A stretch of 64,000 nt of DNA from Deminuibacter soli (GTDB lineage: Bacteria; Bacteroidota; Bacteroidia; Chitinophagales; Chitinophagaceae). The stretch is from the NCBI RefSeq assembly GCF_003412455.1, contig NZ_QTJU01000011.1, forward strand, positions 100,426 to 164,425. The letters run 5' to 3'. Of this stretch, positions 1 through 8,797 are shown in pieces. A program made the position numbers and the translations under genes. The notes beneath the pieces were generated by a model. That model did no database searches and was not told the origin of the DNA. It was given only the letters and a program-made list of their open reading frames with translations. Positions within the stretch are counted from its first letter, which is position 1; each line of letters opens with the position of its first letter.

Positions 1-564
1 ACTTTCATGGTATAATGCCAGCTGCTCAGTAATGCTACTGCCCCAATCACCACCATGTGCGGCGAATTTCTCATAAGCCAGTTCTTTTCTCATCAAATCC
101 GCGAAAAGGCCTGCAATTTTTTTTGTGTTCATTCCTTTTTGGGTAGGGATCTCCGAAAACCCGTAGCCCGGGATGGATGGAACGATCACATCAAAAGACA
201 ATCCGCTTTCGTCCGCCTTTGTAAGAAGTGGAATGAGCTTTAAAAAACGCACAAATGAATCAGGGTATCCGTGTGTGAGAAGTAAAGGAATAGCATTTTG
301 TCCTTCCCCTTTTTGATACAGGAAATGTATTTCCGTCTTATTGATTGTTGTTTTAAACTGTGGAAAAGAATTAAGATACTCCTCTTGTTTTTGCCAGTTA
401 AAAGTTTTCTCCCAATAAAGACATAGTTCTTTTAAATAGGTTTTATTTGTGCCGTAGTCCCATTTCTCATTTTCTATTTCATCTGTCCAGCGGGTTGCGG
501 CAAGTCTATTTTTTAAATCATCGATAACAGAAGATGGGATCGTTATTTGAAAAGGATGTTTCAT
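1..564 (-). CDS. Epoxide hydrolase family protein, N-terminal part (cut by window edge)
   Basis: The open frame runs from an ATG at 564 down to base 1 without a stop, so 188 N-terminal residues are visible and the C-terminal half lies outside. It begins MKHPFQITIPSS and has the layout of the epoxide hydrolase N-terminal domain followed by an alpha/beta-hydrolase core. HGYPDS near residue 97 fits the oxyanion-hole HGxPxS motif, and GGDWGS near residue 170 carries the nucleophilic aspartate. The family opens epoxides to diols through an aspartyl ester; the substrate cannot be told here. The acid and histidine of the triad are not in view. No signal peptide is seen, so it is probably cytoplasmic. 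Confidence 0.85.
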   Translation of the reverse strand, partial: MKHPFQITIPSSVIDDLKNRLAATRWTDEIENEKWDYGTNKTYLKELCLYWEKTFNWQKQEEYLNSFPQFKTTINKTEIHFLYQKGEGQNAIPLLLTHGYPDSFVRFLKLIPLLTKADESGLSFDVIVPSIPGYGFSEIPTQKGMNTKKIAGLFADLMRKELAYEKFAAHGGDWGSSITEQLALYHES

Positions 565-668
565 TGCTTTTTTATGTGAAAAAGCAACAATCAATCCAGA
601 ATAATTCCGTTAATCAAATCACTGATTTTTTACAATTTCTTCGGAAGACCACTCTATATTTTGTGCGG

Positions 669-1790
669 CTAAGTGGCATCATTTACATCCTTTCTCAACC
701 TTCCGATCACCACGAAAGCACCGATGATAGCAGGAAAAAATAGTAAAAAGGCTCTTTGAAGCAAGGTAAAAACAGGCATTATTGAAACCGGTACTATACG
801 TTGAAACAGAACCGCGATACTGATTTCGGCAAATCCACTGCCGCCGGGGCTTGGAGCAAAGTAGATCATAAATTGTATCAGTACCTGAACGGCCATTACC
901 TGCAATAGGTCAGCATGAATGCCAAGCCCTTTCAGTATCATCCACTGCATGCAATATTTATTAAGGTACAATGCGATAGTAATAAGTACACTTAACAGGA
1001 ACAGGCCGGGATGCTCACTAAGCAGTAAACGGCATGTTTGCTGGTACCTGGAAATATTGTCGTAAGCCTTTTGTGACCATGCCTGCAATTTTAATTTTCT
1101 TTTTGGCAAAATCCATGACACAAAAATGGCCATCTTTTTTATTCCATTTCCTACCAACAAAGGTTTTTTAAACGCAAGCAAAAACACAAATAGAAAAATG
1201 GAAAAAAAACTAAATCCATACTTAAGCAGGGAAAAAACTATGCCGCTTTCCAGGTGCTGGTTCCCGAGCATTAAGGCCGTCAGCGCTGCCAGTGGCATGA
1301 AGATCAAAGTGGAAGCCATGCTGATAAGAGCAATGGCAAAGGCACTAATAAAGTTGAGCCCATTGCGCATGTAGATGTATATTTGAGCAGGACCGGCGCC
1401 ACTATGTCCGGGTGTAATGGCCCCCATGAACATATTAGCTGTATTGGCTTTAAAACTTGTCCACGCAGAAATACCAGGTGCAATCTTCCTGACAAAAATA
1501 TGATTGCGCCATCCGCCCAGCAACAGGTCTATAAATAACATACAAAGACATATTGCAAGGTACCCGGGTTTAATAAATGTAAGTACCTCAAAGGTTTTAC
1601 CTGTATTATTGTAAAAGAAAACGGCCGCAATGCCGGCAATTGTGATGAGCGAGAACACAATGGCGCCTCTTACAATTTGCTGCGATTTTATTATGGGTAT
1701 TTTGTTTTCCGTTAAACTGGCCTGGGCATTGTTCTTTTGATCTTGTGACAGAATTTTCCTATTGTCAGTTTGCGTATTTGATGCCATCAT
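669..1790 (-). CDS. Flippase-like membrane protein (UPF0104 / lysylphosphatidylglycerol synthase TM domain family)
   Basis: This 373-residue protein has a polar N-terminus of about 40 residues, then seven or eight hydrophobic segments. Near its end is the motif PSPGGSGFAE, a hallmark of the family that includes the MprF flippase domain and YbhN. Members are thought to move lipids or lipid-linked molecules across the inner membrane; no soluble aminoacyl-transferase domain is attached. The gene follows the phosphodiesterase gene on the same strand with a 10-base gap, so the two are probably one operon and may act on the same lipid (inference). The start could be either of two adjacent ATG codons at 1790 and 1787. 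Confidence 0.8.
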   Translation of the reverse strand: MMASNTQTDNRKILSQDQKNNAQASLTENKIPIIKSQQIVRGAIVFSLITIAGIAAVFFYNNTGKTFEVLTFIKPGYLAICLCMLFIDLLLGGWRNHIFVRKIAPGISAWTSFKANTANMFMGAITPGHSGAGPAQIYIYMRNGLNFISAFAIALISMASTLIFMPLAALTALMLGNQHLESGIVFSLLKYGFSFFSIFLFVFLLAFKKPLLVGNGIKKMAIFVSWILPKRKLKLQAWSQKAYDNISRYQQTCRLLLSEHPGLFLLSVLITIALYLNKYCMQWMILKGLGIHADLLQVMAVQVLIQFMIYFAPSPGGSGFAEISIAVLFQRIVPVSIMPVFTLLQRAFLLFFPAIIGAFVVIGRLRKDVNDAT

Positions 1791-1800
1791 AAAATTGTAA

Positions 1801-3228
1801 TTATTGCACGATTAAAGAAGTTCCTTCAGAAGGTGGTATCGGCTTATGCATCCAGTCCAGGAGGGTACTGAATAAATCCGCAGTTCTTGCCGGATGTTGG
1901 GCCCAATGCTGTTGATTATAGATAAGCGGTACAAGCATATGCTCGCGGTGCAATGAACCATGCGAACCCTTGTGCTCCGGTATCTCCCAGGCGTCCCGCA
2001 AATCATATCCCTTTTTTGCGCAGATCACCATGTCCCCCGCGCGCTTGCTCCTGAACAGCTGCTCTGCCTGCACCAGGCTGTCAGGATATAAACTGTCAAA
2101 TGTTTTCACAAGCGCTTCCCGGTGGTCATCTGCAAAAACTGCTGATCCGAGGCTAAGCGGGTCGGACGTTTCGGGTAAGTAGCTATACCGGTTTCCGGTT
2201 TTTTTAATCAGGGCTTTGCCCGCATTATTATGGACACATAATACGCCGGGTTCATTGCCACGGTAGATAATAAAATCAACTGCCTCTTTTTGTATCAGCT
2301 GCTGTAAGCGGCTTTCTCCAAAACTGTTTACCAGCGATGATTCCCCGAGTGGTCCACTACCTTCATGATGCAGCAAATGAAGACTTGCAAATGAATTGCC
2401 CGACACCGAGACTGATGCAGCAGGATTTTTTTTCCAGATAAAAGGGTGACTGATTGAAGGCAGGCCCGCCTCAGTCAGCCAGTCGGCTATATCGAAATGT
2501 GTATGAGTTGCCGTTAGGCCATGATCAGAACTGAGCACAAAGAGCGTTTGCTGCCACCAACCCTTTTTTTCTAAAAATTCGCGAAGTTCGCCCAGGCTCT
2601 GATCCGCTATTTTATACGCCTGGATGGTTCGTTGATCCCTGATGTCATAATAGTGCGAATCCCAGTCAACACTCGGGAATACAGCAAAAAGAAAATCAAA
2701 ATCATTTCCTTTCCGAAGCATCTCCATTATCCTTTTATGCCCCAATTCATCAACAGGGTGATTTCTGCCAAAAAAATGCGCTCGCAAATACAAAAGGCTT
2801 TTGCCTTTTTTTCCAAGGTCGAATTTATCGGGCACTCCGCGCGTGATCATGTTATACACATTATAACTCTGCCCGAGCAGCTCCAATAATGTAGGCTTAT
2901 CACCGGGCATATCAGAATTAAACAGATTTGCCTCCGGGCCACAGTAAGAGCGTATGGCTTCTTTATTTCTCCAGCGTTTGCGTTTGAACTCCTCTTTGTC
3001 AAACCAACGGATACCTGTTATATGCATGGAGCCGGGAAAATGGCCTGTTAAAAAGGGAAGATAAGCCGGCCCTGTTGTTGAAGGAAAACACGTTGTTGCT
3101 GTTCTGAATGTGCCTTCATCCACTATTCTTTTTATATTAGGTAAATGACCCTGCTGCAATAATTCCTGCATCACATTTATATGTGCACCGTCTACCAGGT
3201 AATAGACCACTCTTCTTTTTGTTACCAT
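1801..3228 (-). CDS. Alkaline phosphatase family protein (type I phosphodiesterase / nucleotide pyrophosphatase)
   Basis: The 475-residue product has the alkaline phosphatase superfamily metal site in order: YYLVDG with Asp13, the nucleophile region FPSTTGPAY with Thr51, a VDWDSHYYD segment near residue 200, and SSDHG near residue 245. Pfam would place it in the phosphodiest group, whose members cleave phosphodiester or pyrophosphate bonds in nucleotides or lipid head groups using two zinc ions. There is no clear signal peptide, so the protein may be cytoplasmic or membrane-associated. It is the first gene of a two-gene unit with the flippase-like membrane protein, which suggests a lipid or glycolipid substrate (inference). 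Its exact substrate is unknown. Confidence 0.8.
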   Translation of the reverse strand: MVTKRRVVYYLVDGAHINVMQELLQQGHLPNIKRIVDEGTFRTATTCFPSTTGPAYLPFLTGHFPGSMHITGIRWFDKEEFKRKRWRNKEAIRSYCGPEANLFNSDMPGDKPTLLELLGQSYNVYNMITRGVPDKFDLGKKGKSLLYLRAHFFGRNHPVDELGHKRIMEMLRKGNDFDFLFAVFPSVDWDSHYYDIRDQRTIQAYKIADQSLGELREFLEKKGWWQQTLFVLSSDHGLTATHTHFDIADWLTEAGLPSISHPFIWKKNPAASVSVSGNSFASLHLLHHEGSGPLGESSLVNSFGESRLQQLIQKEAVDFIIYRGNEPGVLCVHNNAGKALIKKTGNRYSYLPETSDPLSLGSAVFADDHREALVKTFDSLYPDSLVQAEQLFRSKRAGDMVICAKKGYDLRDAWEIPEHKGSHGSLHREHMLVPLIYNQQHWAQHPARTADLFSTLLDWMHKPIPPSEGTSLIVQ

Positions 3229-3425
3229 ATATAAAAAACAGGAGTGAGCAGCTAAACCCTACCACGAGCACTGTTAAATAATATCATGTCAAGAAGTTTT
3301 GATGCGCAATCACATCGGGTGTTCGTTTCAGATTGGCGTTTGCCATTTCCCTGCAGAAATACAGCAGATGATAATGATTGGAGAGTTAATTCAAAATAAA
3401 TAAACAAACGGTCTCAGAATGGTTG

Positions 3426-5333
3426 TTACCTGCTTTTCCATAGCGTGTATGCACAGCGTAACAGCAAAGGTGTATGAACACTTTCTATGCGAGCGCTTAT
3501 ATCCCACTTTCGCCCCACCATCCATCCTATAGAAGGCGACCATAAAAAACGTCTCCGGTTGGTAATTTTATCCTCGTTATATATTTTCCTGGCAACTTTA
3601 TTCAAGGTACTTCCAAGTTCAGCCGCAACATAAAATCTGCGTATTACAAACACTTTAAGTCCAAGTTTGGCAATATAATCTGTGGTGCCGGGCGTATATA
3701 AGGCGGTGATATCATTAATGGCTGAAGACCGGTTAAAACGATGATTAAGCCCTGCAGTAAACATTAACACCATATCATAATCTTTAATTCCTTTTTGCAC
3801 ACGCAGATCAACAGACGCCCATTCTGCTGCATCAAAAACATCAAAGGAAATACCGCCCCCTGCCCCTGCTTGTATCGACCAGTTGTCGTCAGCACACACA
3901 TATTGTTTGCCAGGTGACCACAATAAATTTGTTGAGGTAATACCAGCCTGCCATCCGGTCCATGACCTTACTGCCTTATATCCGGCTGCCTGCATATTTT
4001 TGTATCCCTCAACTGTATTACCCTGACCATTGGTATAATGGTAAAAAACCGGCCCAGCAAAAAAACTAACACCCTTTCTGAGCCTTAAATTCAGTGATGA
4101 TTTTAGCTGCAACAGGCGATTATCCCAGCTGCCGGCATTAACGGCCTGATAATTGGCTTCTGTTAAAATGGCGAGTTTATCTGTCAGCAATATATCGTGC
4201 CCTAAGCCGATTCCTGCGGCGTATAGTCTTTTACCTCTCACGATGTTCATGCCTGCCATAAATACGGTATATAATTTGGCATTGCCAAGCTTTACTGCCA
4301 GGTTTGTATTCATGAGGTCACTAGCGAATAATGACAGTGAATGATACCCACCCGCATTACGTACAAAATTCAGCAGGCCTATGCTATAGCCATCGGAACT
4401 GTCTGTAATATTGATTAAGCCAATCTGCACCCCCCTTAATTTACCCGCGTGATTGACTGCCGCAATCTGCATCCCGTTTACCGGTCCTTCGGTTTTGTTT
4501 ACTAACGCAGAAACCTGTATACCGCTGGTTGAATCTATTACGAGGTTATGTAAACCTGCCACCTGCACCCCCTTTAGCGACTTCCCCACAATATTTACGG
4601 CCCCTGCTATTTGGAAATTATAAGCATTACCTGTGTTGGAATTAAATATGCCAGCCGCTTCGAAGCCAGACGACCTTTTTGATGTATTATAAAATGGATT
4701 CGCAAGTATATGCCCATGTTTGCCAGCCTCCCGGGCAAGCGTAGTAACCGGCATAAGTTCGAAGGGTTTAACTGCCTGCATTTGTACAGCCAGCTCATGA
4801 TCTGAAGCTTTTGTTATATCTATGAAAACATCCAGATAGAGTTCCTTTTTTAAAACTATATAACCCATCGGGTAACCAACAGGAATTTTCAGCTGGAATA
4901 TACCATCCTTATTGCTAAGGGCAAAAAGCCCATTTAATGAAGAAGATACCATTACACTGTCCAGTGGTTTGCCCGTTTCCTTATCTGATATTTGGCCTGT
5001 TATGATGTAGTAAGAATTCCGTTTCGTTATAATAATAAAATCCTGGTGCTCCGCGTATTCATATTTCTCTTTAAACAGCAGGCGAAGCAATTGGGAAACA
5101 GTCTTGTTTTCAGCAGACAGGCTTACGGTCTGTCCCGGCTCAAGGATATCTGTTTTATAAGAAAAATGCACATTCCCAAGTTCACCAAGCTGTAGAAGTG
5201 CTTCCTCGGAAGAAGCCTTGTTAACTGAAAAAAAGGCAAGCTTTTTATCCAACAAATGCTGCGCTCCTGCCACTGCAGGAAAGGCCAGGCATAGCAAAAT
5301 TATCAGTCGCTTAATAAGTGCAGGTTGATTCAT
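3426..5333 (-). CDS. STN-domain outer-membrane protein with carboxypeptidase-like domain and LA_2272-type repeats
   Basis: The 635-residue protein starts with a signal peptide ending near AGAQ (residue 24). Residues about 33-102 form a secretin/TonB N-terminal (STN) signalling domain, and about 109-185 a carboxypeptidase-like beta-sandwich (ITGQISDKETGKPL). Residues about 236-330 hold repeats of the type GVQxxxxxN (GVQVAGLHN, GIQVSALVN, GMQIAAVNH, GVQIGLIN), as in the LA_2272 surface-repeat family. The rest looks like an outer-membrane beta-barrel. There is no full TonB-dependent receptor barrel and no SusD partner. The gene starts 3 bases after the FecR gene, so it is probably the output and the sensor of the sigma/anti-sigma pair (inference). 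Confidence 0.72.
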   Translation of the reverse strand: MNQPALIKRLIILLCLAFPAVAGAQHLLDKKLAFFSVNKASSEEALLQLGELGNVHFSYKTDILEPGQTVSLSAENKTVSQLLRLLFKEKYEYAEHQDFIIITKRNSYYIITGQISDKETGKPLDSVMVSSSLNGLFALSNKDGIFQLKIPVGYPMGYIVLKKELYLDVFIDITKASDHELAVQMQAVKPFELMPVTTLAREAGKHGHILANPFYNTSKRSSGFEAAGIFNSNTGNAYNFQIAGAVNIVGKSLKGVQVAGLHNLVIDSTSGIQVSALVNKTEGPVNGMQIAAVNHAGKLRGVQIGLINITDSSDGYSIGLLNFVRNAGGYHSLSLFASDLMNTNLAVKLGNAKLYTVFMAGMNIVRGKRLYAAGIGLGHDILLTDKLAILTEANYQAVNAGSWDNRLLQLKSSLNLRLRKGVSFFAGPVFYHYTNGQGNTVEGYKNMQAAGYKAVRSWTGWQAGITSTNLLWSPGKQYVCADDNWSIQAGAGGGISFDVFDAAEWASVDLRVQKGIKDYDMVLMFTAGLNHRFNRSSAINDITALYTPGTTDYIAKLGLKVFVIRRFYVAAELGSTLNKVARKIYNEDKITNRRRFLWSPSIGWMVGRKWDISARIESVHTPLLLRCAYTLWKSR

Positions 5334-5336
5334 GTA

Positions 5337-6335
5337 TTATAGCCCGCTTCTTTTTTTAAGAATGACTGTATTACCATGCTCGACCATTGTAAGTTGCAGC
5401 GTACTGCATATCACAGGTAATATTTCGGTTATTGTCTTTCCCATAAAAGTCACTGTGATGGGCATATCGCCGTCTTTATCATCCTGGAGGGAAATATGTG
5501 TATCATAAGTATTGTTTAGCGCCACAATCAACTCGCGAACAGGCGTCCCTTTACATACAAATTTTTTCGTGCGGTAATAACTATATAAAGAGTCGGCGTT
5601 GACCTGTTTAACGGCCGTCATATCATCTTTATAAAGTGTAACCTTTTCTTTGGCAAGCAGGTGAAAAACCATGTTACCTTTTTTAACCTGTACTGCTCCT
5701 GTTTCTACGATAATTTCTGTTTTATTATCTGTCATTTTAATATTAAACGACGTACCTACCACCTCTACTACTGTACCGGGTAAATCTATGACAAAAGGTA
5801 TTTCCCTATTTGGAGCTACAGAAAAAAAAGCTTCTCCCGTTAGCTGAACATGGCGTTTTTTATTATAAGAAGACGGTGTATAATACAGGACAGACCCTTT
5901 ATTAAGCGTTATGCGGGAGCCATCAGGCATTATTTCTGTCAGTACTGCTTGGCCGGATAACAATTCCTTTTTTGGGCCGGACATTTGGCTTTCCAAAAGA
6001 TAAAAAGCAATCAGGCCGCTCACCAGGACAAATATAGCTGCGATGCGTACTAATTTTTGGTGGAACCAAACCTTTCGCACTGGAAGAGAAACGCCGGCCC
6101 CTGCAATGTTGGCCCGGAAAGTTCGCCATTCAGCTTCCTCATCAATGTGATCAGTGTAAATTCCGGATTGCGCATAAGATGACACTTGCAAAAATATTTC
6201 GTAATAACGCCTGTTTTTCTCATCGCTGTCTAACCAGTGTCTAACTGTTTCAGATTCGGCTTCCCCTGATTCACCAGTGATATACCGTGCTAAAACTTCG
6301 TCATTTATTACTCTATTTTTATTTTTTTTTGCCAT
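5337..6335 (-). CDS. FecR family anti-sigma factor (DUF4974)
   Basis: The 332-residue protein has a cytoplasmic N-terminal helical region that would hold the sigma factor, one membrane segment at about residues 96-114 (VRIAAIFVLVSGLIAF), a periplasmic FecR domain (about 125-215, with the LTGEAFFSVAPN and VVGTSFNIK motifs), and a C-terminal DUF4974 domain (about 255-325). Proteins of this kind relay a signal from the STN domain of an outer-membrane partner to an ECF sigma factor. The gene lies 7 bases after the sigma gene and 3 bases before the STN-protein gene, a tight three-gene unit. Confidence 0.92.
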   Translation of the reverse strand: MAKKNKNRVINDEVLARYITGESGEAESETVRHWLDSDEKNRRYYEIFLQVSSYAQSGIYTDHIDEEAEWRTFRANIAGAGVSLPVRKVWFHQKLVRIAAIFVLVSGLIAFYLLESQMSGPKKELLSGQAVLTEIMPDGSRITLNKGSVLYYTPSSYNKKRHVQLTGEAFFSVAPNREIPFVIDLPGTVVEVVGTSFNIKMTDNKTEIIVETGAVQVKKGNMVFHLLAKEKVTLYKDDMTAVKQVNADSLYSYYRTKKFVCKGTPVRELIVALNNTYDTHISLQDDKDGDMPITVTFMGKTITEILPVICSTLQLTMVEHGNTVILKKRSGL

Positions 6336-6342
6336 TAGACAT

Positions 6343-6906
6343 TTACTGTATAATCCATAATATAAAAATAAATGGCAAGTAGTCTTTCAGCTCTTGCCGG
6401 AATATTTTCAAAACTTTGGTTATATGCTTCTCCACTGCTTTTTCAGAAACATGCAATCTTCTTGCTATTTCAGCGTATTTCAATCCCTCATACCTGCTTA
6501 ACTGAAAGATCAAGCGGCTTTTCTCAGGTAATTCATTATACACTTCTGCTATCTTTTGCTCCACTTCCTTTTGCTGCAATCGCTCTGAAGCTGTTGTTAA
6601 TCTTTCAGAATTTTGCAAATAACGTTGTTTGTAGACCGCTTTTACTTTCAGATGCTTTAAGTGGTTGAGGCCTGTATGGTACACCGATTTATAGAGGTAG
6701 CGGATTAATGATTCCGTTGATTGAAGTTTTTCTCTTTTTTGCCAAAGGTTGGTAAATGATTGCTGAACGATCTCCTTGGCGGTGCTATCATCCTTCACAA
6801 TAGTATAGGCAAACGCATACAGGTTTTTAAAATTCTCTTTAAAAACTGCTTCAAACATACGTTCCGCCTCATCATTTTTAAGGTTACCCTGCCTATCGCC
6901 AGTCAT
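6343..6906 (-). CDS. FecI-type ECF RNA polymerase sigma factor
   Basis: The 187-residue protein has sigma region 2 (residues about 20-90, with YAFAYTIVKDDSTAKEIVQQ) and region 4 (about 125-180, ending in a helix-turn-helix with YAEIARRLHVSEKAVEKHI). The VSEKAVEKH wording is typical of the large Bacteroidota sigma-70 expansion family paired with FecR. It is the first gene of the unit sigma-FecR-STN protein and should direct transcription of its own targets when released by FecR. A close match to the housekeeping promoter lies about 130 bases upstream at 7036-7067, so basal expression is probably from the primary sigma factor. Confidence 0.93.
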   Translation of the reverse strand: MTGDRQGNLKNDEAERMFEAVFKENFKNLYAFAYTIVKDDSTAKEIVQQSFTNLWQKREKLQSTESLIRYLYKSVYHTGLNHLKHLKVKAVYKQRYLQNSERLTTASERLQQKEVEQKIAEVYNELPEKSRLIFQLSRYEGLKYAEIARRLHVSEKAVEKHITKVLKIFRQELKDYLPFIFILWIIQ

Positions 6907-7035
6907 TATAAATATTCCGCAATGTTTAAAAAACTACATTCTCCGGCCGTTTTACCTGATATAACAGTTAACATTGGCTTTACCCTACCGGTTATCCAAA
7001 TTTTTTTTTACCCCAGGTAAAGACCACGGATCATC

Positions 7036-7067
7036 CAAAAATAAAATTATATCGAATACGTCACAAA
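7036..7067 (-). promoter_or_regulatory. Predicted housekeeping promoter of the FecI-FecR unit
   Basis: Reading the minus strand, TTTG at 7067-7064 is followed after exactly 20 bases by TATTTTTG at 7043-7036. This fits the Bacteroidota primary sigma consensus (TTTG or TTG, 17-23 bases, TAnnTTTG). Transcription would start near 7030 and leave a leader of about 120 bases before the sigma gene. Confidence 0.6.
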
Positions 7068-7179
7068 TTAACAAAATTAAGTACGATTGCGAAGTAAATA
7101 TTAATTTGTGTAGATTTACAAAATATGCGGTTTATCCCATCCTTGATGCGTGAATCATTATGAATTTAAAGTGACAAGC

Positions 7180-7950
7180 ATGAAGATTCAAAAGTTCGAA
7201 CCATCCCAATTGTTGAAACCTTTTGTAAATAGTTTCATGATCGTCGAAAGCGACACAGAAACGGTAAACAGGATTTTACCTGGCACCTCCCTTGTGATGG
7301 CTTTTCGATTCCGGGGAACTACATTTTCAGACAATTCACCTCACGCGCCGCTGCCGGCGTTTTGCCTTACTGGGATAAGTACAAGTTCCCGTCTTATCCG
7401 GTATACCTGCAATACTGGTGTGCTGCTTGTACATTTCCGGGAGGGCGCAGCAGCAGCTTTTTTCAATGCCCCTTTGCACGAAACGGCCGGATACAGTACG
7501 CCACTTGACCAGTTGTTGCCAGCCTGGCAAATCCAGAAGATTGAAGAACAGCTATCTGAAGCTCCCACTCATGATCAGCGCATCAGGCTGGTAGAGGAAT
7601 TGCTTAATACTAATCTAAAATACAGGGCCACTTACGACTTAGTAACTGAAGCAGTAAAACTGATTAAATCAACAAGCGGTAATTTCAAAATTTCCGAGCT
7701 GGTAAAGCTATTAAATACAAACGTCAATTCATTCGAGAAGCAATTCAGAAGTCAGGTAGGCACTGGCCCCAAACATTTTTCATCAATAATCAGGCTAAGA
7801 TCGGCCATTCAAAATTATAAGAACGGAGCTGATCTCACCAAATTATCTTATGCTGCTGGCTTTTTTGATCAATCGCATTTTATCAAAGGGTTTAAAACTT
7901 TCACAGGTGAAAGTCCTTCCCATTTTTTTAAGCAGGGATTTTACTGGTAA
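7180..7950 (+). CDS. AraC family transcriptional regulator with DUF6597 N-terminal domain
   Basis: The chosen ATG at 7180 gives 256 residues starting MKIQKFEPSQLL; an upstream GTG at 7150 is possible but the paralogue at 11128 aligns from this ATG. The N-terminal half (FVNSFMIVES, RILPGTSLVMAFRFRG) matches the DUF6597 regulator domain and the C-terminal third is an AraC double helix-turn-helix, with LSYAAGFFDQSHFIKGFKTF as the second motif. Such proteins bind DNA and usually activate nearby genes. The SnoaL-like gene 100 bases downstream on the same strand is a likely target. The ligand is unknown. Confidence 0.85.
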   Translation: MKIQKFEPSQLLKPFVNSFMIVESDTETVNRILPGTSLVMAFRFRGTTFSDNSPHAPLPAFCLTGISTSSRLIRYTCNTGVLLVHFREGAAAAFFNAPLHETAGYSTPLDQLLPAWQIQKIEEQLSEAPTHDQRIRLVEELLNTNLKYRATYDLVTEAVKLIKSTSGNFKISELVKLLNTNVNSFEKQFRSQVGTGPKHFSSIIRLRSAIQNYKNGADLTKLSYAAGFFDQSHFIKGFKTFTGESPSHFFKQGFYW

Positions 7951-8006
7951 ACGTAAGCCCAGTTTACAAAATTGATTATTTACAATTCAGGGCTATTGCG
8001 GTCGTC

Positions 8007-8014
8007 TATTTTTG
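8007..8014 (+). promoter_or_regulatory. Candidate -7 element for the SnoaL-like gene
   Basis: TATTTTTG fits TAnnTTTG exactly and lies 44 bases before the start codon at 8059. The -33 region has no good TTTG at the right distance, which would fit a promoter that needs an activator such as the adjacent AraC protein (inference). Confidence 0.4.
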
Positions 8015-8058
8015 GGGCTGCAAGGCATTAATAAATTAACCACTTAAAACCATCACCT

Positions 8059-8619
8059 ATGTCATTGACTACAAAACTATTTATCATCGTTGTTTTGATA
8101 TTCACATTGTCCTCTACCAAAGCACAGCAGCAGGATACACACAAAAACGTTTACAGTACAAAAATGAAAACAAGTGAAACACTCGAAAGAAATAAGGAAA
8201 CGATCCGTCATTTATATGAAGATCTTCTGAACGAAAGACAATTTGATCAACTTGCAAGCGTTGTGTCTGAAGAATACGTCGGCATACGCGGTGAAAAAGG
8301 AGTAAAAGGGTTTTCAGAAGCGGTGACAACCATTGTGGCAGGATTTCCGGATATGAAATGGACCATCGAGGATTTACTCGCAGACAATGATAAGGTAATA
8401 GTGAGATGGTCTTGGAAGGGAAACAATACCCAGCCATTCCGTGGAATTCCGGCAAGTAATAAACCGGTTACCGATAATGCAATAGTGATATACCAATTCA
8501 ATGAAGGTGGCAAAATTGTTCACGCCTGGATGCAGGGCGACAGACTTGGTGTATTATTACAGATTGGCGCTATACCCGCGAATCTGATTCCATCGCCCCC
8601 ACAAAGCCCAAAAAACTAA
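8059..8619 (+). CDS. Secreted SnoaL-like ester cyclase family protein
   Basis: The 186-residue product begins with a signal peptide (hydrophobic residues 7-19, likely cut after STKAQ near residue 23). The mature part has the SnoaL/polyketide-cyclase fold pattern: IRHLYEDLLNERQFD, VSEEYVGIRG, FPDMKWTIEDLLADNDKVIVRWSWKG and FNEGGKIVHAWMQGD. Proteins annotated as ester cyclase share this NTF2-like cone fold; most have no proven substrate. A second possible start is the internal ATG at 8164, which would give a cytoplasmic form beginning at the fold itself. It stands just downstream of the AraC regulator. Confidence 0.82.
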   Translation: MSLTTKLFIIVVLIFTLSSTKAQQQDTHKNVYSTKMKTSETLERNKETIRHLYEDLLNERQFDQLASVVSEEYVGIRGEKGVKGFSEAVTTIVAGFPDMKWTIEDLLADNDKVIVRWSWKGNNTQPFRGIPASNKPVTDNAIVIYQFNEGGKIVHAWMQGDRLGVLLQIGAIPANLIPSPPQSPKN

Positions 8620-8797
8620 CAATGTTTCCTTGAAAAATCTTTGATCTACGTCAATGAAAGTTATTTACTTTTTATTGGATTCACTGGCACAAAAAGAAAC
8701 CACTCCACCAAACAACTATAGTATGGTCTCCAAGTCGTTCCATCATTGTAATGATTCATGATTGCCGGATGACCAAGTCTCCTGGCATTGAACTTGT

